Notes under the pieces: model-generated
Told to the model about the DNA's origin: nothing
Seen by the model: the letters and a program-made list of their open reading frames with translations, nothing else
Databases searched by the model: none
Part shown: positions 1 to 5,451 of the stretch, piece by piece
Numbering within the stretch: the stretch's first letter is position 1
Layout of the letters: each line of letters opens with the position of its first letter
Assembly (NCBI GenBank): GCA_021767325.1
Contig: JAASTM010000004.1
Coordinates: forward strand, 1 to 21,800
DNA: 21,800 bases
Origin: Spirochaetales bacterium
GTDB lineage: Bacteria; Spirochaetota; Spirochaetia; DSM-16054; Sediminispirochaetaceae
Direction: 5' to 3'
Position numbers and translations under genes: made by a program

Positions 1-127
1 CGAGGCGGGCGATCTCGGCCAGGCGGTTGTAGGTCCGGTCGCTGGCCATCTGCGTGTAGCGCTCCGCCGGGTCGGTGAACATGCGCTGACGTTCGGCATC
101 CGAGCGCACCCGCACCGCCATCGTCAT
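1..127 (-). pseudogene. Unidentified GC-rich coding fragment (partial)
   Basis: On the minus strand an open frame runs from an ATG at 127 (or 121) off the left edge and reads ...[29 protein letters not shown].... The third codon positions are almost all G or C, as in real coding DNA of a GC-rich gene. I do not recognise the family. The part from about 110 to 127 overlaps the ABC transporter fragment on the other strand, so the first residues are probably not native and the coding signal starts near 105-110. It may be the 5'-truncated remainder of a gene whose body lies outside the window. Confidence 0.35.
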
Positions 128-290
128 CGCCCACCGCCTGTCCACCATCCGCAACGCCGACCGCATCCTGGTCCTCAACGACGGCCAGCTGGCCGAATCC
201 GGCCGCCACGACGAGCTCCTGGCCCGCGACGGCCTCTACGCCACCCTCTACCGCCTGCAGTACCAGCAGCAGGGCGGCCGCGCCGTCTAA
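90..290 (+). pseudogene. ABC transporter ATPase/permease, C-terminal fragment
   Basis: The frame ending in TAA at 288-290 reads [19 protein letters not shown] then [21 protein letters not shown] and LYATLYRLQ. That is the H-loop (switch histidine in AHRLST) and the C-terminal end of an MdlB/MsbA-type exporter nucleotide-binding domain. Only about 60-66 residues remain. The Walker A, Q-loop, signature and Walker B regions are absent, because the frame is closed by a TGA at 87-89 and the sequence to its left codes on the opposite strand. It is a broken gene end, not a functional transporter. The GC content and GC-ending codons differ sharply from the AT-rich genes that follow at 557. Confidence 0.75.
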
Positions 291-307
291 CTCCCAGCCA
301 GTTTTTG

Positions 308-325
308 GCGGGGGAGCGCCCCCGC
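308..325 (+). terminator. GC-rich hairpin after the ABC fragment
   Basis: GCGGGGG (308-314), loop AGCG, CCCCCGC (319-325) forms a strong 7-bp stem 18 nt after the ABC stop codon. There is no T-run after it, so an intrinsic terminator role is only possible. Confidence 0.35.
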
Positions 326-356
326 GCTCCATAGCCGCGGGGTAAAGGCTGGGGCT

Positions 357-404
357 CCGCTGCACTATTCCGGCTCCGCTCCTCCGCTCCGCCGGGTGCA
401 GCGG
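357..404. repeat. Two-stage inverted repeat
   Basis: CCGCTGCAC (357-365) pairs with GTGCAGCGG (396-404), and inside it CCGGC (370-374) pairs with GCCGG (391-395), leaving a TATT bulge on one side. The bulged two-part stem resembles the fold of recombination-site repeats further right, but the TAAC and GTTA ends are missing. Function unknown. Confidence 0.5.
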
Positions 405-458
405 GCGGGCTATTCCGCTCCCCCCTTGGAGCTCCTTCTTCTATATAGTGTTTTTACT

Positions 459-480
459 AAGTTGCGTCGACGCAACTTTT
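459..480 (+). terminator. 20-bp palindrome followed by T-run
   Basis: AAGTTGCGTCGACGCAACTT at 459-478 is a perfect palindrome that can fold as an 8-bp stem with a TCGA loop and runs into T residues at 477-481. It looks like an intrinsic terminator reading rightward and could insulate the toxin-antitoxin promoter at 522. A protein-binding palindrome is the alternative. Confidence 0.5.
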
Positions 481-521
481 TCCTCTATCCCTAAAAACCC
501 ACCTCATCCCAAACCGAAATA

Positions 522-550
522 TTTACATACAGCATACTAAGTCGTATACT
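522..550 (+). promoter_or_regulatory. Promoter of the first toxin-antitoxin pair (leaderless)
   Basis: TTTACA (522-527), a 17-nt spacer and TATACT (545-550) make a good sigma-70 promoter. Only six bases separate the -10 box from the ATG at 557, so the start of transcription should fall on or next to the start codon. No ribosome binding site precedes the ATG. AAGT-N5-ACTT (539-551) overlaps the -10 and is a candidate operator half-site pair. Confidence 0.65.
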
Positions 551-556
551 TTAAAT

Positions 557-751
557 ATGAACACTGAAGAATTATTAAAGGAAGCCCTGTCTCTCAGGCC
601 TCAAGATAAAACACTGTTGATAGACGGCTTACTCGCAAGCCTTGATGAACCAGACCGTAATATTGACGAAATATGGCATGAAGAGATAGAGAAAAGAGTT
701 ACAGCTTTAAAAAAGGGGCAACTAGAAACAATCCCATATTCAGAAATGTAA
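557..751 (+). CDS. Antitoxin, addiction-module (Unstab_antitox) family
   Basis: This 64-residue protein begins MNTEELLKEALSLRPQDKTLLIDGLL and continues with a SLDEPD stretch and an acidic helix containing IWHEEIEKR. The pattern (helix, 'L-P/RPQDK..L.D.L..SLD', then W..E...R) is that of short addiction-module antitoxins of the TIGR02574/PF09720 type, which wrap and inhibit a ParE/RelE toxin. The toxin gene starts 8 bp after the stop, fitting a two-gene operon. The upstream promoter appears leaderless. Family assignment is from memory of the pattern; the full length matches the usual 60-75 residues. It is AT-rich compared with the fragments to the left, as is common for mobile toxin-antitoxin genes. 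Confidence 0.8.
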   Translation: MNTEELLKEALSLRPQDKTLLIDGLLASLDEPDRNIDEIWHEEIEKRVTALKKGQLETIPYSEM

Positions 752-759
752 AAACCTTT

Positions 760-1041
760 ATGAAGATTGAATTCTCCACTATAGCATATGAAGAGTTCAA
801 AAGTGCAATAGAATATTATGAATTACAAGAAATTGGGCTTGGTATAAGGTTTAAATATGAGGTAAATAAATCTCTAAAGAGGATAAAAAGATACCCAGAA
901 GCTTGGCAACAGGAAACAAAATCAACTCGACGATTTTTGTTAAAACGGTTTCCGTACAAAATAGTCTATTACTTAGAAAATGAAAGAATTATAATAGTTG
1001 CAGTAGCGCATACTCACCGAAAACCATTTTATTGGATTTAG
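760..1041 (+). CDS. ParE/RelE-family toxin
   Basis: The 93-residue basic protein starts MKIEFSTIAYEEFKSAIEYY and ends AVAHTHRKPFYWI, with the central RRFLLKRFPYKIVYYLENE strand pair. This is the ParE/RelE toxin fold (PF05016): N-terminal helices, then a beta sheet with the conserved 'R-FPY-I-Y' and a terminal 'VAHTHRKP-YW'. Members are either mRNA interferases (RelE) or gyrase poisons (ParE); the ending is closer to the ParE-like group, but the target cannot be told from sequence. It is the partner of the antitoxin at 557. There is no convincing ribosome binding site, so translation may be coupled to the antitoxin. The stop is immediately followed by remains of a yefM antitoxin. Confidence 0.85.
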   Translation: MKIEFSTIAYEEFKSAIEYYELQEIGLGIRFKYEVNKSLKRIKRYPEAWQQETKSTRRFLLKRFPYKIVYYLENERIIIVAVAHTHRKPFYWI

Positions 1042-1042
1042 A

Positions 1043-1101
1043 TCAAAAGAAACAGAGAAGTTCTGGAATGGATATACATCAAAGAATTGATTGAAGAATG
1101 A
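1043..1101 (+). pseudogene. yefM: yefM-type antitoxin, C-terminal remnant
   Basis: The frame ending TGA at 1099-1101 reads ...REVLEWIYIKELIEE, the characteristic acidic tail of YefM antitoxins, and its TGA overlaps the ATG of the yoeB remnant in an ATGA, the junction usual for yefM-yoeB operons. Everything upstream of about 1043 has been replaced by the ParE-like toxin gene. Identification rests on this short tail plus the neighbouring yoeB remains. Confidence 0.5.
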
Positions 1102-1352
1102 ATCTCTTGTTCAACCCCAGAATCATGGCAAGACTACCTCTACTGATAAAAGAATGATAAAAAAGTCTACGAAGAGTCAACGACCTGATTAGAGACATCC
1201 AACGAAGCCTATTTGAAGGTATTGGAAAACCAAAACCCTTACGGTATCAATTGCAGGGCTGCTGGTCCCGCAGGATCGAACAGAAACACAGAATAATATA
1301 TGAAGTTGAAAACGATATGACAAAGATCATCGCCTCCAGATTTCATTATTGA
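1098..1352 (+). pseudogene. yoeB: yoeB toxin pseudogene with frameshift and stops
   Basis: Across two or more frames the sequence spells a YoeB mRNA interferase: MNLLFN, then after a frameshift PESWQDYLY followed by TGA TAA, KNDKKV, then from about 1192 in a third frame RDIQRSLFEGIGKPKPLRY, LQGCWSRRIEQKHRIIYEV and IIASRFHY with a stop at 1350-1352. The FEG-GKPEPL, WSRRI--EHR--Y and C/SR-HY motifs are those of YoeB. Two in-frame stops after DYLY plus at least two frameshifts make it inactive. Together with the yefM tail it shows that an older toxin-antitoxin pair has decayed next to a newer one. Confidence 0.8.
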
Positions 1353-1358
1353 TACACG

Positions 1359-1405
1359 CCCAATGACCAATTTCACTACGCAAGGCGTGCCAGCAGCACA
1401 TTGGG
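1359..1405. repeat. Short inverted repeat
   Basis: CCCAATG (1359-1365) and CATTGGG (1399-1405) are perfect inverted copies separated by 33 nt, just after the yoeB remains. It may be an eroded boundary element or chance. Nothing else is recognised between 1353 and 1454. Confidence 0.3.
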
Positions 1406-1454
1406 CCGCCTCAGAAGTCTACTTCGGTATTTTCTTAGCCTGAGAATTAATTCC

Positions 1455-1503
1455 TTGAACTCCGGTCCATAATCCACTATACTCTTCATGTCATATGATG
1501 ACA
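1455..1503 (+). promoter_or_regulatory. Promoter and GntR-type operator of the MFS-GntR operon
   Basis: TTGAAC (1455-1460), 17 nt, TATACT (1478-1483) is a strong sigma-70 promoter with the start expected near 1490. Exactly there lies TGTCAT-ATG-ATGACA (1489-1503), a perfect 6+6 inverted repeat, flanked by a second arm pair GTCATAT (1490-1496) and ATATGAC (1504-1510). A palindrome on the transcription start upstream of an operon that ends in a GntR regulator suggests autorepression. Confidence 0.65.
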
Positions 1504-1533
1504 ATATGACCATATATCTAAGCAGGACTCAGT

Positions 1534-2820
1534 ATGAGAGAAGCAAAATTAACCCTGATAGCAGGAGCCCACCAAGGGATGCACTGGTTTGCAGTCGGAA
1601 GCATCCTGCCGGTTCTCACCCTTATCAAAACCTCCCAGGGGCTGACCCTTTTTCAAGTTGGTCTCTCTATGGCCCTTTATTCAGCGGTTACCATTCTGTT
1701 GGAGATCCCCACCGGAGGTTTGGCAGATACCATCGGCAGACGGAAAACCTATCTTCTATCCACCGTCTTCAACCTGCTGGCGGTAGCTGTGCTTTTTGTA
1801 GCAAGCCAAATGCCGCTGTTTCTTGTTTCATCGGTGTTTCTGGGCGTCGGCCGCGCCTTGTCCAGCGGTGCAATGGATGCATATTTCGTAGATGCCTACA
1901 ATGACAGGGTACAAGGAGATAATCTCCAGGGATTTATTGCCAAACTCGAGATCTTCTCCCTGGCTGGTGTTGGAGCGGGTTCCTTCTTCGGTGGATTGTA
2001 TCCGGATCTAATCGGTTTTTTGACAGATGGTGTATGGGGAATGAGCCGTTACTCTGTCAATGCGGGGGTATCGGTTGTACTTATCGGGTTCCAGATTCTC
2101 CTCACCCTCATAATCATTGAGAAAGACACTGGGTCTCTCGAAGAAGCGGTGCAGCCGGATTTCGGCACCGGGCTTAAAACCACTTTTACAAAGTCTTTTA
2201 CACTGTTGAAAGCTACACGCGTGTTCCGACTACTACTCAGCGGAGCGCTTGTGCTGGGCCTGGGAATTAGCATTTTAGAACAGCTTTGGCAGCCACAGGT
2301 GCAGCTTTTAACCGAAGGTCCGGCACCGGGATGGATTTTGGGATTTTTGACAGCCGGATATTTTTTCTCAGGAGCGCTGGGTTCAATCGTCATTGGATTT
2401 ATTGGGAAATCATTTTCTAATCAGTACCGTTTTGTCGTTGCAGCCCTTCGGGCGCTTGCCGGGGGACTACTGATACTGCTGGCGCTGCAGGCCCAGTTGA
2501 TAGGCTTCGGGATTTTCTACTTCCTTATATTCTTTACAGTTGCCCTATTGAGTTCACCCCAGGCTACCCTCTTTCACCGGCATACCCCGGCGCAGCAACG
2601 ATCAACCCTGCTATCCGTTGAATCACTCTTTTTTCAAGCCGGGGGAATGATAAGCTCTATCCTGCTGGCAGCTGTGGCCGAGCTTTACACCATCAGTACC
2701 GCCTGGATCATTGCCGGTGCTGTCCTTTCGCTGTCGGCTCTGTTATACTTATTTGTCGAGGAACACCCAGAAAACTATATAGCAGGAGAGGTATCGGTTC
2801 ATGAGCTTTCAGAAAATTAA
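1534..2820 (+). CDS. MFS transporter
   Basis: A 428-residue, very hydrophobic protein with about 12 predicted membrane segments. The loop after the second segment has GGLADTIGRRKTYL (about residues 61-74), the motif A of the major facilitator superfamily (G-x-L-aD-x-x-GRR/K). The centre (about 205-235) is a hydrophilic loop between the two six-helix halves. It should sit in the inner membrane as an efflux or uptake carrier; the substrate cannot be inferred. The start is the ATG at 1534, which follows a weak AGCAGGA. The last 20 bp overlap the GntR gene, so the two are co-translated, and the regulator probably senses the transported compound or a relative. Confidence 0.85.
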   Translation: MREAKLTLIAGAHQGMHWFAVGSILPVLTLIKTSQGLTLFQVGLSMALYSAVTILLEIPTGGLADTIGRRKTYLLSTVFNLLAVAVLFVASQMPLFLVSSVFLGVGRALSSGAMDAYFVDAYNDRVQGDNLQGFIAKLEIFSLAGVGAGSFFGGLYPDLIGFLTDGVWGMSRYSVNAGVSVVLIGFQILLTLIIIEKDTGSLEEAVQPDFGTGLKTTFTKSFTLLKATRVFRLLLSGALVLGLGISILEQLWQPQVQLLTEGPAPGWILGFLTAGYFFSGALGSIVIGFIGKSFSNQYRFVVAALRALAGGLLILLALQAQLIGFGIFYFLIFFTVALLSSPQATLFHRHTPAQQRSTLLSVESLFFQAGGMISSILLAAVAELYTISTAWIIAGAVLSLSALLYLFVEEHPENYIAGEVSVHELSEN

Positions 2821-3622
2821 GCGAAAGCCAACCTTAGCCGAAGAGGTTGCGGAGCACATAAAAGAGTCTATCCTGAAAGGGGAGTATTCTCCGGGGACAG
2901 CCCTCCCGACAGAACCCAAACTCTCCGAACAGTTCGGGGTAAGCCGGGCTGTTATTCGGGACGCTGTACGCATCGTTTCAGCTCTGGGGCTTTTAGATGT
3001 GCAGCACGGCAAGGGAATGTTTGTGACAGAGTCTTTGAATGACTGGTTCGCCGATACCCTGCTCACAACCCTTCGCAAAGAGGGGGCTTCAGTGTGGGAC
3101 GTAGAGCAGTTTGAAGAGCTTTTGTACCCGCAAGTCTTTGCCTTGGCCGCGGAAAATATTTTACCCGAAAGCGCGCAGCGCCTGCAGTCCCTGTGTGAGG
3201 AATATATTCAACACCTTACCGAGTTAAACCGTGCCTACAGTAACGATCAACCGCTCCCCCAAGCGGGAAAAGAGCTTGAAGAAAGACTGCGTGAGACCAG
3301 CAAGGAGTTTTTTTCATTAATTTTTACTGCCAGCGGGAATAAACTGCTTCGAATCCTCGGTCCCAGCACCCTGCACCTGCGGAACTTCCGATTTGTCGAA
3401 GGAACTAAAGATGAAGAGGAGAAACTTCTGGCGTTGGAGACGGAGTACTTTCGCAAGCTCACACAGAGTATAGTCTCTTCCATGCCGGAGGAGGCCGCAC
3501 AACTTGCCCGCCGGGCTTATCACCACTCCCCCAAAATGATCTCTGAAATGAGAAAAACGCCAATTGGCGAACAACCGGAGATCCCTTTTTCTGAGATTGA
3601 TAGAGTAATGGACAGCACTTAA
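2801..3622 (+). CDS. FadR-subfamily GntR transcriptional regulator
   Basis: 273 residues. Residues about 10-75 form the GntR winged helix: LAEEVAEHIKESILKGEYSP, GTALPTEPKLSEQFGVSR, AVIRDAVRIVSALGLLDV, QHGKGMFV. The rest is an all-helical FCD/FadR-type ligand-binding domain. FadR-type proteins bind palindromes and are released by small carboxylic acids or similar ligands, often with a bound metal; the ligand here is unknown. It overlaps the MFS gene by 20 bp, and the palindrome at 1489-1503 is the likely operator. The stop codon TAA (3620-3622) lies inside a TAAC box that looks like the left end of an attC site. That is typical of a gene cassette whose coding sequence reaches into its recombination site. 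Confidence 0.85.
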   Translation: MSFQKIKRKPTLAEEVAEHIKESILKGEYSPGTALPTEPKLSEQFGVSRAVIRDAVRIVSALGLLDVQHGKGMFVTESLNDWFADTLLTTLRKEGASVWDVEQFEELLYPQVFALAAENILPESAQRLQSLCEEYIQHLTELNRAYSNDQPLPQAGKELEERLRETSKEFFSLIFTASGNKLLRILGPSTLHLRNFRFVEGTKDEEEKLLALETEYFRKLTQSIVSSMPEEAAQLARRAYHHSPKMISEMRKTPIGEQPEIPFSEIDRVMDST

Positions 3623-3635
3623 CACGGTGGAGCCT
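3617..3635 (+). repeat. attC-like half site (R'' side only)
   Basis: ACTTAAC (3617-3623) matches the integron R'' consensus RYYYAAC and is followed by ACGGTGGAGCC, as the complete site at 7395 has AACACGGGG. No matching right half with GTTA follows before the next gene at 3664, so the site seems truncated. The GntR stop codon is within it. Confidence 0.45.
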
Positions 3636-3663
3636 TTTATCATGAAATTTATTGGAGGTTAAA

Positions 3664-3936
3664 ATGAAAATAAAAGTAATGTTAAATAATACAAATCCCA
3701 CTTTTTTTGAGAATATTCTTCCAATTATGTCAGATGAATTAATTTTGCAAATAAATGAAAGAAAAGGAGTATTGATAATAGAGCAGTCTGAATATAACGA
3801 GTTACTTGATGAATTAGCAGCAATTAAAAACCATTCAGAAGAATATTCGTCCGATTACCTATTGAAAATTGATCATGCAATTGATGATTTTATGTCAGGA
3901 TGGTCATATGTTTTTGAAAGTTCCTCGGAGTCATGA
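3664..3936 (+). CDS. Small hypothetical protein
   Basis: A 90-residue acidic protein beginning MKIKVMLNNTNPTFFENILP. The ATG at 3664 is preferred over one 12 bp upstream because GGAGG (3654-3658) stands at the right distance. A central stretch, GVLIIEQSEYNELLDELAAI, resembles the 'i-i-s-EYe-Ll-eLa-i' helix seen in Phd/YefM and related antitoxins, but no DNA-binding part is visible. No family is recognised. It lies between a half attC-like site and gene debris, so it may be a cassette gene or an orphan antitoxin. Confidence 0.6.
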   Translation: MKIKVMLNNTNPTFFENILPIMSDELILQINERKGVLIIEQSEYNELLDELAAIKNHSEEYSSDYLLKIDHAIDDFMSGWSYVFESSSES

Positions 3937-4012
3937 TAAAAATTTCCTGTAACAAGAAACATGTCCTGCGGAAGTAGTGCATCAAAATAGACTATGATGA
4001 AAAGAGGATTTT

Positions 4013-4063
4013 ATGTATTTGGGTGTTAAAGATGTAACACCTCTTTCAGATTACAAATTGTTA
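4013..4063 (+). pseudogene. DUF2442 protein, N-terminal fragment
   Basis: After AAGAGG (4000-4005) an ATG opens MYLGVKDVTPLSDYKLL, the start typical of DUF2442 proteins (M-P-V--V-PL-DY-LLLTF-NGE). The similarity ends at about 4063, where the sequence becomes the antisense of the Sir2 copy; the reading frame runs on to 4261 only as a fusion with antisense DNA. So only about 17 of the usual 80-90 residues survive. The 75 bp before it (3937-4012) holds nothing I can identify. Confidence 0.6.
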
Positions 4064-4455
4064 CGGTTCTGCCCGAATGAGATGGTATTCGGTTTCAGCA
4101 CCCCGCCGCTTTCGCTGCAGCGGGGTGCGGGCCCGCCCGCCTCCAAGCCCTCCATCAGCTCTTCGGCAGGGAAAATGCGGCCGCAGGAGAGGCAGACAAT
4201 CTCGGCGTTCGGCTTAGTATCCCGCAGGCTCGACCACATCTCGATCTTTCGCTGCCAGTAAAGCCGTCGTTTCTCCTCGTCCGGGAGAAACTCGTCGTAA
4301 TATACCGGGGTAAAGCGGTCATAGAGCCCGCCCTTGCTCCGATAGTCCGAAATCCCCGACTCGGTACCCACCCCAGCGCCGGCAAACCCGACTATCCGGG
4401 ATGATTTAGTGATAAGTTCAGCGGTCCTTCTCATTGCCTCTGCTTGTGTGTTCAT
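4064..4455 (-). pseudogene. Sir2-family deacylase pseudogene (deleted and truncated copy)
   Basis: The minus strand encodes a protein closely matching the intact sirtuin at 18890-19654 from the start codon (GFAGAGVGTESGISDYRSKG, WQRKIEMWSSLRD) to LKPNTISFGQ. It is not functional. An in-frame 132-bp deletion removes residues 85-128 of the intact gene, taking out the TQNIDGLH motif and the HG catalytic histidine. The last zinc cysteine has changed (CSEC to CSES), and everything after SFGQ is lost. The deletion ends lie in CGGCATT/CGGCGTT repeats in the intact copy. Homology begins exactly at the ATG (4455) and stops near 4064, so a coding segment alone seems to have been copied or left. Confidence 0.85.
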
Positions 4456-4475
4456 ACTAGCCCTACAAAGCGTGA

Positions 4476-4649
4476 GTTACCCTTCCTACTGATTACTGTC
4501 TTTTCGATGAACCACACCAGGATTATGTGTTCTACGAAACATGGGTAGGGTTCATTTCAAATGTGATTTCCAAAGGGAAGCTGAGTAGGGAAGAATGGAG
4601 GAAGGCTTTTCGTGATAAGAGAAAACTAGATTTCTCAGATTATGAATAG
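4476..4649 (+). pseudogene. Headless ORF fragment before an attC-like site
   Basis: From a TGA at 4473-4475 an open frame runs 57 codons to TAG at 4647-4649 and reads ...FDEPHQDYVFYETWVGFISN, VISKGKLSREEWRKAF and RDKRKLDFSDYE. The composition (alternating hydrophobic and charged, W and Y rich) looks like a genuine C-terminus, but there is no ATG and no ribosome binding site. The protein family is not recognised. It ends 23 bp before the attC-like repeat at 4673, so it is probably the surviving 3' end of a cassette gene cut off when the Sir2 copy arrived. Confidence 0.45.
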
Positions 4650-4672
4650 AGCTCGAGATAATATGGTTCAAC

Positions 4673-4849
4673 ATTTAACAGCTGTTGATGCGCTCCGGCC
4701 CTTCGGGCACATTTGCCTCTGTCATAAATTTTGCAGAATATAGCGGCTGTGATAGAGTGTTATACGTAAACGAACGATGCTGAATAGTCGGCAAAATCTA
4801 CGCCAGGCCCACGGCACGGCGAACATGGCATAACAGCGGGCCGTTAAAT
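4673..4849 (+). repeat. attC-like site, long form (177 bp)
   Basis: Starts with R''-type ATTTAAC (4673-4679) and ends with R'-type GTTAAAT (4843-4849), both exact matches to RYYYAAC and GTTRRRY and flanked as CATTTAAC/GTTAAATG inverted copies. GCTGTTGATGC (4681-4691) pairs with GCATAACAGC (4828-4837), leaving one unpaired G. The right end reads GCGGGCCGTTA, as in the other sites. The GGCC-CTTCGGGC-ACATTTGCC core (4698-4717) recurs at 7431-7449. It is longer than usual, perhaps because of an insertion in the loop. Confidence 0.65.
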
Positions 4850-4929
4850 GTAATGTCAGACAAAGTTGTTGAGTCGACTCCTCCGTGGTTCGAAATTTAA
4901 TGCTGTAGCTGCATTATTTTTAATAATAG

Positions 4930-4972
4930 TTGACCGGTAAACCTTTTTGCTGTACATTGAAATTAGTTTACC
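4930..4972 (+). promoter_or_regulatory. Promoter and MarR operator
   Basis: TTGACC (4930-4935), 17 nt, TACATT (4953-4958) forms a good promoter for the MarR gene. GGTAAAC (4936-4942) and GTTTACC (4966-4972) are perfect inverted arms lying just after the -35 and just after the -10, so a MarR dimer bound there would block RNA polymerase. Autorepression of the three-gene operon is inferred. Confidence 0.65.
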
Positions 4973-4994
4973 AGCAAACCGATTGGAGGGTACA

Positions 4995-5447
4995 GTGAAG
5001 CCACAAGATTTCGGCATGTTGATTCGTGAGATTACGGCAAATGCTAATTTGTATGTGGGAGCCAGGGCATCAAAATATGGTATTAAATACGGCCAGTTCG
5101 AATATTTTCTTTTTATATTCAACGAACCGGGTATTAATCAGCTGGAGTTGAGCCGGAAGAAGAGTGTCGGCAAGGCCAGTGTAACCAAGGCATTGAAAAT
5201 ACTCGAAGACAAGGGTCTTATCACACGTGTAGTTGATGATGAAGATAAACGCAATCTTCGCTGCTATGTGACGAAAAAGGGTGCATCGATCGCTGATAAG
5301 CTGGTTGAGCTCTCTGAACATATCGAAGCCGATCTATTTGACGATTTTAATCAAGAAGAAAAAGAACAATTATACACTTATTTGACCCGGCTCTTAAATA
5401 ATACCCGCAAGATGGCCGAGTCGATAGATCCAATACCGAAGGAGTAG
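4995..5447 (+). CDS. MarR-family transcriptional regulator
   Basis: About 150 residues starting at GTG 4995, chosen because GGAGGG (4985-4990) precedes it; an upstream TTG at 4947 would lie within the promoter. The winged helix is clear: ELSRKKSVGKASVTKALKIL (recognition helix), EDKGLITRVVDDEDKRN (wing, with the conserved D-DKR) and LRCYVTKKG. MarR proteins are dimers that leave DNA when they bind phenolic or other small ligands or are oxidised. It is followed after 4 bp by two 4Fe-4S dicluster proteins, and an inverted repeat overlaps its promoter, so it probably controls them. MarR regulators are known partners of reductive dehalogenase genes, which fits the neighbours. Confidence 0.9.
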   Translation: MKPQDFGMLIREITANANLYVGARASKYGIKYGQFEYFLFIFNEPGINQLELSRKKSVGKASVTKALKILEDKGLITRVVDDEDKRNLRCYVTKKGASIADKLVELSEHIEADLFDDFNQEEKEQLYTYLTRLLNNTRKMAESIDPIPKE

Positions 5448-5451
5448 TTCA

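Noticed and set aside
1488..1904. Open frame starting in the MFS promoter
   Set aside because: It begins on the operator, lies out of frame in the transporter gene and reads as a low-quality proline/serine/arginine-rich shadow.
4013..4261. A complete 82-codon DUF2442 protein
   Set aside because: Only the first 17 codons match the family; the rest is antisense to the Sir2 copy.
4947..4994. TTG start for the MarR gene
   Set aside because: It falls between the -35 and -10 boxes; the GTG at 4995 has a GGAGGG and gives a normal MarR length.
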